The notes: generated by a model not told the origin, from the sequence alone. A DNA stretch of 64,000 bases from Methylobacterium fujisawaense (GCF_014138435.1 NZ_JACJIM010000003.1:558001-622000), one strand, 5' to 3'; shown: positions 21,024 through 30,906, counted from the first letter of the stretch. Numbers and translations are program-made.

Positions 21024-21673
21024 TGGCGACCGCCCGCAAGACCCGCGTCGCCATCCTCATCTCGGGGCGCGGCTCGAACATGGTCGCGCTGCTGGAGGCG
21101 GCGCAGGATCCCGCCTTCCCGGCCGAGATCGTGCTCGTCGTGTCGAACCGCCCGGAAGCCGCCGGCCTCGCCCGCGCGGCGGAGGCGGGCATCCCGACGC
21201 AGGCCATCGACCACAAGGCCTTCGCCGACCGCGCCGGCTTCGATGCCGCCCTCGACGCCGCCCTGCGGGGGGCCGAGGTCGACCTCGTGTGCCTCGCGGG
21301 CTTCATGCGGATCCTGACGACGGATTTCGTGGCGTCCTGGGCCGGCCGGATGCTCAACATCCACCCGTCGCTCCTGCCCCTGTTCAAGGGCACGCACACG
21401 CACCGGCAGGCGCTCGACGCCGGCGTGCGCCTGCACGGCTGCACCGTGCATTTCGTCGTGCCGGAACTGGATGCGGGTCCGATCGTCGCTCAAGCCGCGA
21501 TCCCGGTCCGCCAGGACGACGATCCCGACAGCCTCGCCGACCGGGTGATCGTGCAGGAGCGCCGTCTCTACCCCGCCGTGCTCGCCCTGGTGGCCGGCGG
21601 CCGCGCCCGCCTGGACGGCGACCGCGTGGTGATCGCCGACGAGGCGCCCGACGGCGTTCTGTTAAGCCTTTAG
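21023..21673 (+). CDS. purN: Phosphoribosylglycinamide formyltransferase
   Basis: GAR transformylase, which uses 10-formyltetrahydrofolate to formylate GAR in purine synthesis. The 216 residues contain the N-terminal ILISGRGSNM motif, AGFMRILT, the catalytic signature MLNIHPSLLPLFKGTHTH (N and H of the catalytic trio), GCTVHFV and LDAGPIVAQ. Its ATG shares one base with the purM stop. A short convergent gap separates it from the next minus-strand gene. Confidence 0.96.
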   Translation: MATARKTRVAILISGRGSNMVALLEAAQDPAFPAEIVLVVSNRPEAAGLARAAEAGIPTQAIDHKAFADRAGFDAALDAALRGAEVDLVCLAGFMRILTTDFVASWAGRMLNIHPSLLPLFKGTHTHRQALDAGVRLHGCTVHFVVPELDAGPIVAQAAIPVRQDDDPDSLADRVIVQERRLYPAVLALVAGGRARLDGDRVVIADEAPDGVLLSL

Positions 21674-21804
21674 CGGGCGGCCCATCGTCCCTGCGGGCGG
21701 AGCCCGGCGATCCGGCATCGCCCGCTCGCCGACGTTCCGATGCGCTGGGCTGCTTCGCTGCGCTCGCAGAGGCGACATCTACCGAAGCAGCCCTGTCTGC
21801 GTCC

Positions 21805-22170
21805 TCAGACGGGGCGCTGCAGTTTGCAGCTGTCCAGCGCCGAGAGGGCCTTCGCGCGGGCGGAATCGTTGAAGTAGCCCGTGGTCCGGTAGGCCTCGAT
21901 CTCGGCGGCGTCGAGGCTGCGCAGGGTCTGCTTGGCGTAGCAGCCGCAGGGGCGCTCCAGGGACGCCTCGGGGGCGCTGGTCATGCGGGCCTGGACGATC
22001 GTGCAGGCGTGGCGCACGCGGCCTTCGAGATTGGCCTTGCTGGCGGTCTTGAGGGCCGGATCCGGCTCGTACTGCTGGAAAGGGGCCGAGGATCCGCCCG
22101 CGAGGGCGGCGGTCGCGCCGAGGGCGAATAGGCCGGTCGCGATCAGCAGGGGCAGGCGGCGCATCGTCAT
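21805..22170 (-). CDS. Small exported four-cysteine protein
   Basis: 121-residue protein with a clear Sec signal peptide (MTMRRLPLLIATGLFALG, cleavage after about ALAGG). The mature part is short and helical with cysteines at 56, 75, 77 and 115, including a CGC pair, which suggests disulfides in the periplasm. No family is recognised. The start was set at the ATG 22170 because the longer frame upstream has no signal-peptide logic. It converges with purN and lies downstream of ndk. Confidence 0.65.
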   Translation of the reverse strand: MTMRRLPLLIATGLFALGATAALAGGSSAPFQQYEPDPALKTASKANLEGRVRHACTIVQARMTSAPEASLERPCGCYAKQTLRSLDAAEIEAYRTTGYFNDSARAKALSALDSCKLQRPV

Positions 22171-22338
22171 GGTCGGGGTCGTCCGAGGGCTGAGGTTGGC
22201 TAAGCTCGGCTGTTGGACGCTTCCGGGCTCCGTCCCGTCAAGGACGGCCCGGTCACACACGGCGGCATTCCCGATGCCGCCGGGTGCGGTGCGTGACGAT
22301 GGCGGGTCGGTGTGCCCAACCCGCCACCGCCCGTTGCC

Positions 22339-22761
22339 TCAAGCGGCGATATCGGAATCCTTGAAGAACTGCGCGATCTCGATCTTGGCGTTCTCGGCGC
22401 TGTCGGAGCCGTGCACGGTGTTCTCGCCGACGGACTCGGCGAACTTCTTGCGGATCGTGCCCTCGGCGGCCTGGGCCGGATTGGTCGCACCCATCACCTC
22501 ACGGTACTTGGCCACCGCGTTCTCGCCCTCGAGAACCTGGACTACCACCGGGCCGGAGGTCATGAAGGTCACGAGCTCGCCGAAGAACGGGCGCTCCTTG
22601 TGCACCTCGTAAAACTTCTCGGCCTGCTCCTTGGTCATGCGGATGCGACGCTGGCCGACGATGCGGAGGCCCGCCTCCTCGATCACGGCATTGACCGCGC
22701 CGGTCAGGTTCCGCCGCGTCGCGTCGGGCTTCAGGATCGAGAAGGTGCGCTCGGTGGCCAT
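22339..22761 (-). CDS. ndk: Nucleoside diphosphate kinase
   Basis: Transfers the gamma phosphate of ATP to nucleoside diphosphates through a phospho-histidine. At 140 residues it matches the family length. It begins [19 protein letters not shown] and carries the catalytic His117 in the signature ENTVHGSDS. The conserved [10 protein letters not shown] and [19 protein letters not shown] segments are present. A good sigma-70-like promoter lies about 90 bases upstream (listed separately). Confidence 0.97.
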   Translation of the reverse strand: MATERTFSILKPDATRRNLTGAVNAVIEEAGLRIVGQRRIRMTKEQAEKFYEVHKERPFFGELVTFMTSGPVVVQVLEGENAVAKYREVMGATNPAQAAEGTIRKKFAESVGENTVHGSDSAENAKIEIAQFFKDSDIAA

Positions 22762-22850
22762 GGTGCGTCCGGTCTGTCTGTGGAAAAGGTTTGCGGCACG
22801 CCGGGAGGCCGGACGCGCCGCGGCAGCGAAAATTTCGCTTCGGCGCCGGG

Positions 22851-22879
22851 CTTATAGCGGGCGCCCCCCCGTGTCTCAA
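22851..22879 (-). promoter_or_regulatory. Sigma-70-like promoter for ndk
   Basis: On the minus strand TTGAGA (22879-22874) and TATAAG (22856-22851) are separated by exactly 17 bases. This is the best consensus promoter seen in the window. It points to ndk with a leader of about 80 bases. The divergent DUF2147 gene begins at 23030. Confidence 0.6.
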
Positions 22880-23029
22880 GCGGCGTCCCGGAACCGGCCG
22901 GTCCAAGCGCGGCCGTGGCTCTGCCGCAACACGGCCGAAAAATCGCCCGATTGCGACGGCCTAGTCGCGCACCAACCGACTTCGTCCACCCCTCGGGCGT
23001 CCGCGACGCCCCAATCCCGGAGACGAACC

Positions 23030-23494
23030 ATGCGACTCGCTCTCAGCGCCAGCCTGCTTCTCGCCGGCCTCACCGCCGCCGCCGCCGACACCGCGAAGGA
23101 TCCGTCCGGCACCTGGCTCACCGGCGACGGCCGCGCCAAGATCCGGATCGATCGCTGCGGGCCCGGTCAGAAGCTCGTCTGCGGCAAGGTCGTCTGGCTC
23201 AAGACGCCGACCTTCGACAACGGCGCTCCCCGCACCGATCTCAAGAATCCCGACCCGAAGAAGCGCGCGCGGCCGGTGATCGGCCTGCAGCTCATCGAAG
23301 GCCTCAAGCCGGACGACGAGAAATACACCGGCGAACTCTACAACATCGAAGAAGGCAAGATCTATACGGTCAGCCTGGAGCGCGAGAGCGAGGCCGAACT
23401 CAACGTCTCTGGCTGCATGCTCAAGATCCTGTGCGGATCCCAGACCTGGACCCGCGTGCCGGACGTGAACCAGCAGGCGGCGAACAAGAACTGA
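23030..23494 (+). CDS. DUF2147 family exported protein
   Basis: 154-residue protein with a Sec signal peptide (MRLALSASLLLAGLTAAAADT) and a small beta-barrel-type DUF2147 domain. It has the family opening DPSGTWLTGDGRAKIRID, CGxKLVCG-like cysteines (RCGPGQKLVCGKVVWLK), the LxGLKPD turn, and GCMLKILCGSQTWTRV at the end. DUF2147 proteins are periplasmic or surface-located with no settled function. GGAGA precedes the ATG. It converges with a GST gene, with only 7 bases between the stops. Confidence 0.85.
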   Translation: MRLALSASLLLAGLTAAAADTAKDPSGTWLTGDGRAKIRIDRCGPGQKLVCGKVVWLKTPTFDNGAPRTDLKNPDPKKRARPVIGLQLIEGLKPDDEKYTGELYNIEEGKIYTVSLERESEAELNVSGCMLKILCGSQTWTRVPDVNQQAANKN

Positions 23495-23501
23495 GCGCCT
23501 G

Positions 23502-24137
23502 TCAGATCGCTGCGAGGCCGCGCTGCACCGCCGGCCTCGCCAGGATGCTCTCGAGCCATCGCGCCACGTTCGGCAGGGTGTTGATGTCGACGCCCTGCTT
23601 GAAGTTCAGCTTCGCCCAGGTGAACGTCGCGATGTCGGCGATGGAATAGTCGTCGGCCAAGAAAGCGCGGCCCTCGAGGCGTCGCTCCAGCACGCCGTAC
23701 AGACGCTTCGCCTCTGCGGTGAACCGGTCGATCGCGTAGGGCAGCTTCTCGGGCGCGTAGATCTTGAAGTGGTGCGTCTGCCCGAGCATCGGCCCGAAGC
23801 CCGCCACCTGCCAGAACAGCCACTCGTCGACGAGGACGCGGGCGCGCTCGTCGGCCGGATAGAACTGCCCGGTTTTCCGGCCGAGATACTGCAGGATCGC
23901 GCCTGATTCGAAGACCGAGATCGGCTGTCCGCCGGGACCCTCCGGATCGACGATGGCCGGGATCTTGTTGTTGGGTGAGATCGCCAGGAAATCGGGAGCG
24001 AACTGCTCGTTCTTGGCGATATCCACGGGAACGATGCGGTAGGGGAGCCCGCACTCCTCCAGCATGATCGGGATCTTCCAGCCGTTCGGCGTACTCCAGG
24101 TATGGACGTCGATCGGCCGCCCGGACACCGCTGCCAT
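23502..24137 (-). CDS. Glutathione S-transferase, Ure2p/YfcG-like
   Basis: 211-residue cytosolic GST. The N-terminal thioredoxin fold has HTWSTPNGWKIPIMLEECGLPY, with the TPNG(W)K motif of the nu/Ure2-like class. NKIPAIVDP and the glutathione-binding ESGAILQYLG follow, and then an all-helical C-terminal domain with FLADDYSIADIATFTW. YfcG-type members act mainly as glutathione-dependent disulfide reductases; the role here is inferred from that. The ATG is the first with the family N-terminus. Confidence 0.9.
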   Translation of the reverse strand: MAAVSGRPIDVHTWSTPNGWKIPIMLEECGLPYRIVPVDIAKNEQFAPDFLAISPNNKIPAIVDPEGPGGQPISVFESGAILQYLGRKTGQFYPADERARVLVDEWLFWQVAGFGPMLGQTHHFKIYAPEKLPYAIDRFTAEAKRLYGVLERRLEGRAFLADDYSIADIATFTWAKLNFKQGVDINTLPNVARWLESILARPAVQRGLAAI

Positions 24138-24377
24138 GCTCTGTCTGCTCCTGGACCCAATCGTCGGCGGTGCGATGGTCCTCCGCCTTTTCCGGACAAC
24201 CCCGACAGTGAAGACGATTTCCCGGCCACGCTCAAGGGCATCCCGAGAGCGGGCCTGAGGATTCGACACGGCGTGGCGGCAGCTGTTGGCGGCTGCGGCG
24301 CCGGGCTTGCCGTCTCCCGGGGCGAGCGGCGAGACTGCGTCTCGGGCGTCGCAACGACGCCCGAGGGGGAATATCCG

Positions 24378-24692
24378 ATGATCGATCGTCTCGTCAGGAT
24401 CGCGATCCTGTCCGTGCCGCTGCTCGCCGCCCAGCCTGTCCTCGCCAAGGAGCCGGCCGCCAAAGAGTCGACAGCCAAGGCGCCGCCGGCCTCCGAGGCG
24501 CCCTCGGCGGCGCCGGCCTCGCCCGCAGCGAAGCAGCCGAGCCCCGGCCAGTCCGCCGCCCGCGACCGGCAGAAGACCTGCGGCGCCGAATGGCGCGCCC
24601 TGACCGACGCTCAGAAGGCCGCGCAGGGGCCGAAATGGCCGCAGTACTGGAGCAAGTGCAACAAGCGGCTGAAGGGCGGCGATAAAGCCTGA
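24378..24692 (+). CDS. Small exported Ala/Pro-rich protein with C-terminal Cys motif
   Basis: 104-residue protein. The signal peptide (MIDRLVRIAILSVPLLAAQPVLA) is followed by a 40-residue low-complexity Ala/Pro/Ser/Lys linker. A compact C-terminal motif runs from about residue 62: RQKTCGAEWRALTDAQKA then WPQYWSKCNKRLKGG, with cysteines at 68 and 94 that could pair. GAGGGGGA precedes the ATG by about 8 bases. No named family is recognised. It is divergent from the GST gene. Confidence 0.65.
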   Translation: MIDRLVRIAILSVPLLAAQPVLAKEPAAKESTAKAPPASEAPSAAPASPAAKQPSPGQSAARDRQKTCGAEWRALTDAQKAAQGPKWPQYWSKCNKRLKGGDKA

Positions 24693-24820
24693 GCCGGTCG
24701 CGAACCGCAGCGCTTCTCGATTGTTCAGACATCCGCGGCGGGGCGGCGGGAAAGGCGAGGACATGTTGGACCTTCATCCGTCCCCACGGGCGGCGGACGG
24801 CGCACCGCGCCGGGTCCGGC

Positions 24821-26860
24821 ATGGCTGAGGCCCCCGTCGCGCCCGCCGCGGATCCGTCGGCCGGGTCGCTTCTCGACCGCGCGGTGGCGTTCCTCGATGC
24901 CTGGGTGCCCAAGCCGGCGGCCTGGGCCTTTGCCCTGCGCATCTGGATCGCCATGATGCTGGCGCTGGCGATGGCCTTCTGGCTCCAGCTCGACAGCGCC
25001 TCGTCCGCCGCCACCTGCGTGGCGATCCTCGCCCAGCCCAAGCGCGGGCAGGCCATTTCCAAGGCGGTGTACCGCCTTCTCGGCACGCTCATCGGGGCCG
25101 CGGTGTCGATCGTCTTCATGGCCCTGTTCGGGCAGGACCGGGTGCTTCTGCTCCTCGGCTTCACCGTCTGGCTCGGCCTCTGCGTCTTCGTCGCCCAGTA
25201 CCTGCAGGACACACGGGCCTACGGCGCCATGCTGTCCGGCTACACCGTGGCGATCGTCGCCCTGGGCCAGATCGACGACCCGCAGGGCACCTTCGACGCC
25301 GCCGTGTCCCGCGTCGCCGTGATCGTTCTCGGCATCGTCGTGATCACCTTCATCAACGACGCCCTCGCCTCCCCGAGCACGTGGCGGGCGCTGCTGCCCC
25401 AACTCCGCAAGGGCTGGGACGACACGCGGAGCTATGCCCGGGAGACGCTGGAATCCGGCGATCTCGGCGCGACGCGGACCGCCGCGCTGATCCGCACCAT
25501 CGCGCCGATGCGGGCCGATGCCAGCGCCATCGCGGGCGAACTCGACGACGGCCGGTTCCGTGCGGCCGGCGCGCGCAGCTGCATCGCCGCCTTGTACGCG
25601 ATGGCGGCTGCGATCCGCAGCGTGGCGGCTGCGGCCGCGTGCCTGCGCCATCCGAGCCCGGCGGTCGCGGAGGCGATGGCGATCTGCCGAAGGGTGGCCG
25701 ACGCGCCCGATCCCGATGCCCTCGATCGCGACGACGAGCGCCTGCGCGACCTGGTCGATTCCGCGATCCGGGACGGGCACCGGCCCCTCGACGAGGTGGT
25801 GGTTCTCCAGCGCGCCCTGGACTTCGTCTGTGCGGCGACCTTCGCGCAGGACGGCATCCGCGCGGTGGCGGACGGCCACGAGCCCCTGCGCGACGCCCGG
25901 CTGCCGACCCATCGCGACTTCCCGGTCGCCCTCCGCGGCGCCCTGCGGGTCGCCTTGAGCTTCGCCGTGACGGCCGCCGCCTTCGTGGCGCTCGGCCTGC
26001 CGCAGGCCTCCTTCGCGCTGGTCCAAGTGGCCGCCACCGCGGCCCTGTCCTCCGTGACGCCGGATCCGAAGAAATTCGCCAACGGGGTCGTCATCGGGAT
26101 GACGCTCGCGGCGACCCTTGCGGGCATCGCCCGCTTCGCGCTCCTGAACGGTGTCCAGGGGTTCCCGATGCTGGCGATCGTCATGGCTCCGGTGATCTTC
26201 CTCGGCTGCTTCCTGTCGCTGAACCCGAAGACCTTCGGCATCGGCTTCATCCTGATCGTGTTCTTTCCAGTCCTGCTCGGCCCCTCGAATCCGCAGACCT
26301 ACGACGCCCTGACCTTCCTGCTGAACGCGTTCCTCGTGGTCGCGGCGGCCGTGATCCTGTCGATCGTCGTCCGCCTGGTCCTGCCGGTCACGCCTGCGCA
26401 GCAGCGGGGCTTCGCCCTCGATTCGGCCCGGCGGGCGCTCGCCGACGCGCTAATCGGCCAGGGAGGCGATGCCACCACCCGCACCAGCCTGAATGCCGAC
26501 CGGCTGTTTCAGTTCGCCGGCTACAGCTCGGGGAGCGGCGCCGTGCGGCGGGCGAACCTGCATCACGCCTTTGCCCTCGCCCGTCTGGAGGCCGCCGCCG
26601 CCCGGGCCCACGCGGAGCTGCGCCGCCTCTGGTCCATCGAGGCCCTGCGCGGCGCGATCCCGCGGGCGCGGGAGGCCCTCGCTTCGGGCAACGATCGCGG
26701 GCTCGAGACCGCGGCGCGTGACCTGATCCGGGCCGCCGCCGGCCAGGGCCGGGCCGTGCGGCTCACCACCGCCCGCGCGGCCAGCGATCTCGTAACGGCA
26801 TCACGGACCATCACCCGCCACCGGCGATTCCTCCATCGCCTCGACATCGCGCTCTTCTGA
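24821..26860 (+). CDS. FUSC-family aromatic acid / fusaric acid exporter membrane subunit
   Basis: 679-residue inner-membrane transporter of the AaeB/FUSC family, which exports aromatic carboxylic acids together with a HlyD-type adaptor. It has two bundles of hydrophobic helices, about residues 38-190 (including ATCVAILAQPKRGQAISKAVYRLLGTLIGA) and about 370-530, separated by a soluble helical region. A soluble C-terminal part follows. It is the first gene of a three-gene operon with a DUF1656 protein and an adaptor, the standard arrangement for these tripartite-type pumps. The substrate is not determined. Confidence 0.9.
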   Translation: MAEAPVAPAADPSAGSLLDRAVAFLDAWVPKPAAWAFALRIWIAMMLALAMAFWLQLDSASSAATCVAILAQPKRGQAISKAVYRLLGTLIGAAVSIVFMALFGQDRVLLLLGFTVWLGLCVFVAQYLQDTRAYGAMLSGYTVAIVALGQIDDPQGTFDAAVSRVAVIVLGIVVITFINDALASPSTWRALLPQLRKGWDDTRSYARETLESGDLGATRTAALIRTIAPMRADASAIAGELDDGRFRAAGARSCIAALYAMAAAIRSVAAAAACLRHPSPAVAEAMAICRRVADAPDPDALDRDDERLRDLVDSAIRDGHRPLDEVVVLQRALDFVCAATFAQDGIRAVADGHEPLRDARLPTHRDFPVALRGALRVALSFAVTAAAFVALGLPQASFALVQVAATAALSSVTPDPKKFANGVVIGMTLAATLAGIARFALLNGVQGFPMLAIVMAPVIFLGCFLSLNPKTFGIGFILIVFFPVLLGPSNPQTYDALTFLLNAFLVVAAAVILSIVVRLVLPVTPAQQRGFALDSARRALADALIGQGGDATTRTSLNADRLFQFAGYSSGSGAVRRANLHHAFALARLEAAAARAHAELRRLWSIEALRGAIPRAREALASGNDRGLETAARDLIRAAAGQGRAVRLTTARAASDLVTASRTITRHRRFLHRLDIALF

Positions 26861-26884
26861 CGGGCGACTTCTTCCGGGGTTACC

Positions 26885-27079
26885 ATGCACGAGGACATCC
26901 ATGTCGGCGGGGTGCTGGTCACGGCCTTCGTCGCCTATGCCCTGGCGGCGTTCGTGATCCTGATCATTCTGCGCTTCGCCTTCGCGCGCCTCCGCTTCAG
27001 CCGCTACGTCGCCAACGCCCCGCTCGCCGAGGCCGGCCTCTACGTCTGTGTTCTCGCCCTCCTGATAGCGTTCATCTGA
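26885..27079 (+). CDS. DUF1656 small membrane protein of the efflux operon
   Basis: 64-residue protein with two membrane helices: VLVTAFVAYALAAFVILIIL and the C-terminal LYVCVLALLIAFI. It opens with the family-like MHEDIHVGGV. DUF1656 (AaeX-like) proteins lie between FUSC and HlyD genes in many proteobacteria and probably assist the pump. Its stop shares one base with the next ATG (TGATG), so it is translationally coupled to the adaptor. Confidence 0.88.
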   Translation: MHEDIHVGGVLVTAFVAYALAAFVILIILRFAFARLRFSRYVANAPLAEAGLYVCVLALLIAFI

Positions 27080-28134
27080 TGCCCGACACGACCGCCGACG
27101 AGGACGATCCGAAGCCCGCCGCCCGCGACGATGCGCCGGGGCGGCGCGATCCGTTGCCCGCCATCCCGCGCCGGGGCCGAGCCGCCAAGATCTTCCGGCT
27201 GGCGGCCACCGGCGTGATCCTGCTCGCCGCGATCCTGGCGGCGGCCTTCGTCTGGGAATTCTACGTGGCGGCGCCCTGGACGCGCGACGGCACGGTCCGG
27301 GTGCAGGTCGCCAACATCGCGCCGCAGGTCGCCGGGCAGATCGTCGAGGTCCGCGTCCAGGACAACCAGACCGTGCGCAAGGGCGACGTCCTCTACGTCA
27401 TCGACCCGATCGACTTCGAGGTCGCGGTCGCGTCGGCGGATGCCGAGGTCAAGAACCGCGAGGCCGACCTGCAGGTGAAGAACGCCCAGTCGGCCCGGCG
27501 GCAGGCGCTCTCGACGGTGTCGACCTCCGTCGAAGAGAAGCAGCAATTTGCCGGCGCGGCCAAGATCGCCGAGGCGGCGCTGGAGAGCGCCCAGGCGCAA
27601 TTGCGGCAGGCCAAGGTCAACCTGGAGCGCACCCGGGTGACATCCACCGTCAACGGGCGGGTCACGAACCTGCTGATGCGCGTCGGCGACTATGCCCGGG
27701 CCGGCACCGCGAACATCAACGTGGTCGACACCGATTCCTTCTGGATCGACGGCTATTTCGAAGAGACCAAGATGTCCAACATCCGGGTCGGCGACAGCGC
27801 CGACGTGAAGCTGATGGGCTTCGATCCACATCTCACCGGGACGGTTCACAGCATCACGCTGGGCATCTCCACGGCCAATGCCGCTGCGAGCACGCAGGGG
27901 CTGCCGGACGTCAACCCGGTCTATACCTGGGTGCGCCTCGCCCAGCGGGTCCCGGTCCGCATCCGCATCGACCATGTTCCGCCGGGCGTCCCGCTCATCG
28001 CCGGCATGACCGCGACCGTGTTCGTCAACGGCGGCCGCGGCCCGGCGCCCAACTGGTTCATGGACCTGCGCGACCGGGTCTCCGCCCTGATGACGCCGGC
28101 AGCCGGACCCACCGCGGCGGCCGATCAGAGGTGA
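27079..28134 (+). CDS. HlyD/AaeA-type periplasmic adaptor subunit
   Basis: 351-residue membrane fusion protein. A proline-rich cytosolic N-terminus is followed by one TM helix (about residues 43-66), the start of the barrel WTRDGTVRVQVANIAPQVAGQI, and the biotinyl-lipoyl half-motif VRVQDNQTVRKGDVLYVID. A coiled-coil hairpin follows, then VNGRVTNLLMRVGDYARAG and a beta-barrel with the MTATVFVNGG end. It bridges the FUSC pump to an outer-membrane channel. No channel gene lies adjacent. Confidence 0.92.
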   Translation: MPDTTADEDDPKPAARDDAPGRRDPLPAIPRRGRAAKIFRLAATGVILLAAILAAAFVWEFYVAAPWTRDGTVRVQVANIAPQVAGQIVEVRVQDNQTVRKGDVLYVIDPIDFEVAVASADAEVKNREADLQVKNAQSARRQALSTVSTSVEEKQQFAGAAKIAEAALESAQAQLRQAKVNLERTRVTSTVNGRVTNLLMRVGDYARAGTANINVVDTDSFWIDGYFEETKMSNIRVGDSADVKLMGFDPHLTGTVHSITLGISTANAAASTQGLPDVNPVYTWVRLAQRVPVRIRIDHVPPGVPLIAGMTATVFVNGGRGPAPNWFMDLRDRVSALMTPAAGPTAAADQR

Positions 28135-28206
28135 ATCGCCGCGCCGCCGCGATCCCGATGGCCGGTGATGCGGTTTCCCGGAGACACCACCGCGTGGGAG
28201 ACTCCG

Positions 28207-28689
28207 ATGAACCGATGGCTTGGACTCGCCTGCCTCCTGCTGACCGCAGGGCCCGCCGCGGCCGCGCCGCTGAAGGCGGCGGTGTTCGACTTCCAGTTCT
28301 CGAACCTGTCCCCGGTTCCGAGCGATGCAGCGGACGCCGCGCGCCTCGAGCGGGTGAGCGCCAAACTGCGCGCTCTGCTGGAGAGAAAGGGCCTGTACAT
28401 CGTGATCTCGACCGATCCAGTCCGGGCGGCGGTCGCCAAGAGCGCGGACCTGCGGCGCTGCAACGGCTGTGCGGATGACTTCGCCCGCGAACTCGGCGCC
28501 GACGTCGCCATCACCGGCGAGGTGCAGAAGGTCTCGAACCTGATCCTCAACCTGAACGTCTACGTGAAGCCCCTCACCGGCGACGCGCCCGAGCGGGCCT
28601 ACAGCGTCGACCTGCGCGGTAACACGGACGAGTCCTTCGACCGCGGTATTCGCTTTCTCGTCGAGAACACTATGGGTGCCGGCAAGTAA
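28207..28689 (+). CDS. DUF2380 family exported protein
   Basis: 160-residue protein with a signal peptide (MNRWLGLACLLLTAGPAAAA) and a DUF2380-like domain that opens LKAAVFDFQFSNLSP. It contains the cysteine pair RRCNGCADDFARELGADVAITGEVQKVS and ends with DESFDRGIRFLVEN. Such proteins are periplasmic with an alpha-beta fold related to TolB-N-like modules; function is unknown. GGGAGA precedes the ATG at 28207. It may be the last gene after the efflux operon, 72 bases downstream of the adaptor. Confidence 0.75.
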   Translation: MNRWLGLACLLLTAGPAAAAPLKAAVFDFQFSNLSPVPSDAADAARLERVSAKLRALLERKGLYIVISTDPVRAAVAKSADLRRCNGCADDFARELGADVAITGEVQKVSNLILNLNVYVKPLTGDAPERAYSVDLRGNTDESFDRGIRFLVENTMGAGK

Positions 28690-29397
28690 CGCGCCCCCCA
28701 GCCGATATTTCGCAGCGCCGAAGGATCGATCCAAGTGATTGACGGGCTTGGCGCTGCACTGCGATCCCCCGGCGATGTCGTGCGAGGTGCCGCTGTGCCG
28801 GCAAAATGGCTATTGACGGCTCGGCAAGACGGGCGCAGTCTCCACCTGTGCTTGGCGAAAGCCGGCACCGACCGGACGGAAACCTTGACGGTGTCAGGTT
28901 TCGTAAGACGTCCGGTTGCCGGAAGCTGGAGGAGACAGGGATGACTCCACCGCAGCGGAAAGCCGCCTAGACGGTTCAGGGACAGGTTCGGCCCGGAACT
29001 TAGCGGCAGCACACGGACAGCCGGACGGACGCGGCTCCAGGGGCGCAGAAGCGGCCAATTATGGCGCGCCTTCGAACACGCAAAATGCCCCACTTTGAGC
29101 CGTTCCGCCGCGGTTTCCCTAAGACAGAAGCTGCTGGTCCATTGCCTGCCCGGCCTCGCCGTGGCGGGATTTCGTCGTGGCCCCGAGGGCGGCCGGCTCA
29201 CCGCCTGTCTGCGCGGAGCTGAGCCCGGAAGGCAGGCCTGCCGTCACGACGCGATCTTGCACCGACGGTGGTTCGAGCGCCCGGGCGCGCCGTCCGCGCT
29301 CCGGGTCAATCGGCCTGCGATGTCGCCGCGCCGATGGCTCGGCCCACACGCGATATCCCAGAGCTGGCCTACTTCGCGCCGCTCGGGCCATCGGGTG
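28690..29397. other. Gene-free stretch of about 700 bases before gatB
   Basis: No protein here looks real on either strand. One local signal stands out. A strong Shine-Dalgarno (GGAGGAGACAGGG) precedes an ATG at 28941, but the frame stops after nine codons at 28968-28970. This looks like the broken front of a former gene or mobile element. I could not identify an insertion-sequence family or terminal repeats. The remainder reads as ordinary GC-rich DNA. Confidence 0.4.
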
Positions 29398-30870
29398 TCA
29401 ATCGATCCCGAGCTTCGCCTTGAGCAACGCGTTCACCGCCGCGGGATTTGCCTTGCCGCCCGTGGCCTTCATGGTCTGGCCGACGAACCAGCCCAGCAGA
29501 GTCGGCTTCTCCTTGGCCTGGGCGACCTTGTCGGGATTGGCCGCGATGATCTGATCCACCGCCGCCTCGATGGCGCCCGTGTCGGTCACCTGCTTCATGC
29601 CGCGGCTCTCGACGATGGCGCGCGGGTCGCCGCCCTCGGTCCAGACGATCTCGAACAGGTCCTTGGCGATCTTGCCGGAGATCACGCCCTCGCCGATCAG
29701 GTCGATGATCGCGCCGAGCTGGTCCGCCGAGACCGGTGTCGATTCGATGGACAGGCCCTCCTTGTTGAGGCGCCCGAACAGCTCGTTGATCACCCAGTTG
29801 GCCGCGGCCTTGCCGTCCCGGCCCTTGGCCACCGCCTCGTAGTAGTCGGCGGAGGCACGCTCGGCGACCAGCACGCCGGCGTCGTAGGGCGAGAGGCCGA
29901 ACGCGGAGACGAACCGCGCCTTCTTGGCATCCGGCAGCTCGGGCAGCCCCTCGGCCAGGGCGTCGACATAGGCCTGGTCGAATTCGAGCGGCAGCAGGTC
30001 CGGATCGGGGAAGTAGCGATAATCGTGCGCCTCTTCCTTGGAGCGCATCGAGCGCGTCTCGCCCTTGGTCGGGTCGAAAAGGCGCGTCTCCTGGTCGATC
30101 TTTCCACCGTCCTCGAGGATGGCGATCTGGCGCCGCGCCTCGGTCTCGATCGCCTGCCCGATGAAGCGGATCGAGTTGACGTTCTTGATCTCGCAGCGGG
30201 TGCCCAGCGGCTCGCCGGGGCGGCGCACCGAGACGTTCACGTCGGCGCGGAGCGATCCCTTCTCCATGTCGCCGTCGCAGGTGCCGAGGTAGCGCAGGAT
30301 CGTGCGCAGCTTGGTCACGTAGGCCTTCGCCTCCTCGGAGGAGCGCAGGTCGGGCCGGGAGACGATCTCCATCAGCGCCACGCCCGAGCGGTTGAGGTCC
30401 ACGAAGCTCCGGGTCGGGTCCTGATCGTGCAGCGACTTGCCGGCATCCTGCTCGAGGTGCAGGCGCTCGATGCCCACGGTGATCGACGCACCGTCGGGCA
30501 GATCCACGAGAACTTCGCCCTCGCCGACGATCGGATCCTTGTACTGCGAGATCTGATAGCCCTGGGGCAGATCCGGGTAGAAGTAGTTCTTCCTGTCGAA
30601 CACCGACCGCAGGTTGATCTTGGCCTTCAGGCCGAGGCCGGTGCGCACCGCCTGGGCCACGCATTCCGCATTGATCACCGGCAGCATCCCGGGCATCGCG
30701 GCATCGACCAGGGAGACGTGGTCGTTGGGTTCCCCGCCGAATTCCGTCGAGGCGCCGGAGAACAGCTTCGCCCGGCTGGACACCTGGGCGTGGATCTCCA
30801 TGCCGACGATCACCTCCCAATCGTGGAGGCCGCCCTTGATCAGCTTCTTGGGGTCGACGGGTGCGTTCAT
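29398..30870 (-). CDS. gatB: Asp-tRNA(Asn)/Glu-tRNA(Gln) amidotransferase subunit B
   Basis: tRNA-binding and kinase subunit of GatCAB, which amidates mischarged Glu-tRNA(Gln) and/or Asp-tRNA(Asn). The 490 residues carry the cradle signature [20 protein letters not shown] and [13 protein letters not shown] [46 protein letters not shown], a conserved helical domain and a C-terminal YqeY-like tail ([18 protein letters not shown]) follow. It lies downstream of gatC-gatA but is separated from them by a small membrane-protein gene and a palindromic repeat. Confidence 0.96.
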   Translation of the reverse strand: MNAPVDPKKLIKGGLHDWEVIVGMEIHAQVSSRAKLFSGASTEFGGEPNDHVSLVDAAMPGMLPVINAECVAQAVRTGLGLKAKINLRSVFDRKNYFYPDLPQGYQISQYKDPIVGEGEVLVDLPDGASITVGIERLHLEQDAGKSLHDQDPTRSFVDLNRSGVALMEIVSRPDLRSSEEAKAYVTKLRTILRYLGTCDGDMEKGSLRADVNVSVRRPGEPLGTRCEIKNVNSIRFIGQAIETEARRQIAILEDGGKIDQETRLFDPTKGETRSMRSKEEAHDYRYFPDPDLLPLEFDQAYVDALAEGLPELPDAKKARFVSAFGLSPYDAGVLVAERASADYYEAVAKGRDGKAAANWVINELFGRLNKEGLSIESTPVSADQLGAIIDLIGEGVISGKIAKDLFEIVWTEGGDPRAIVESRGMKQVTDTGAIEAAVDQIIAANPDKVAQAKEKPTLLGWFVGQTMKATGGKANPAAVNALLKAKLGID

Positions 30871-30906
30871 GGTCGTCCGGGCCGAGAAAAGGAGCTTGGC
30901 GTGATC

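Noticed and set aside
22200..22260. N-terminal extension of the exported four-cysteine protein to 22260
   Set aside because: The extension lacks a ribosome site and would bury the signal peptide. The start at 22170 is better.
28735..29201. Short open frames on both strands in the gap before gatB
   Set aside because: None has both a ribosome site and a protein-like composition over its length. The best start stops after nine codons.
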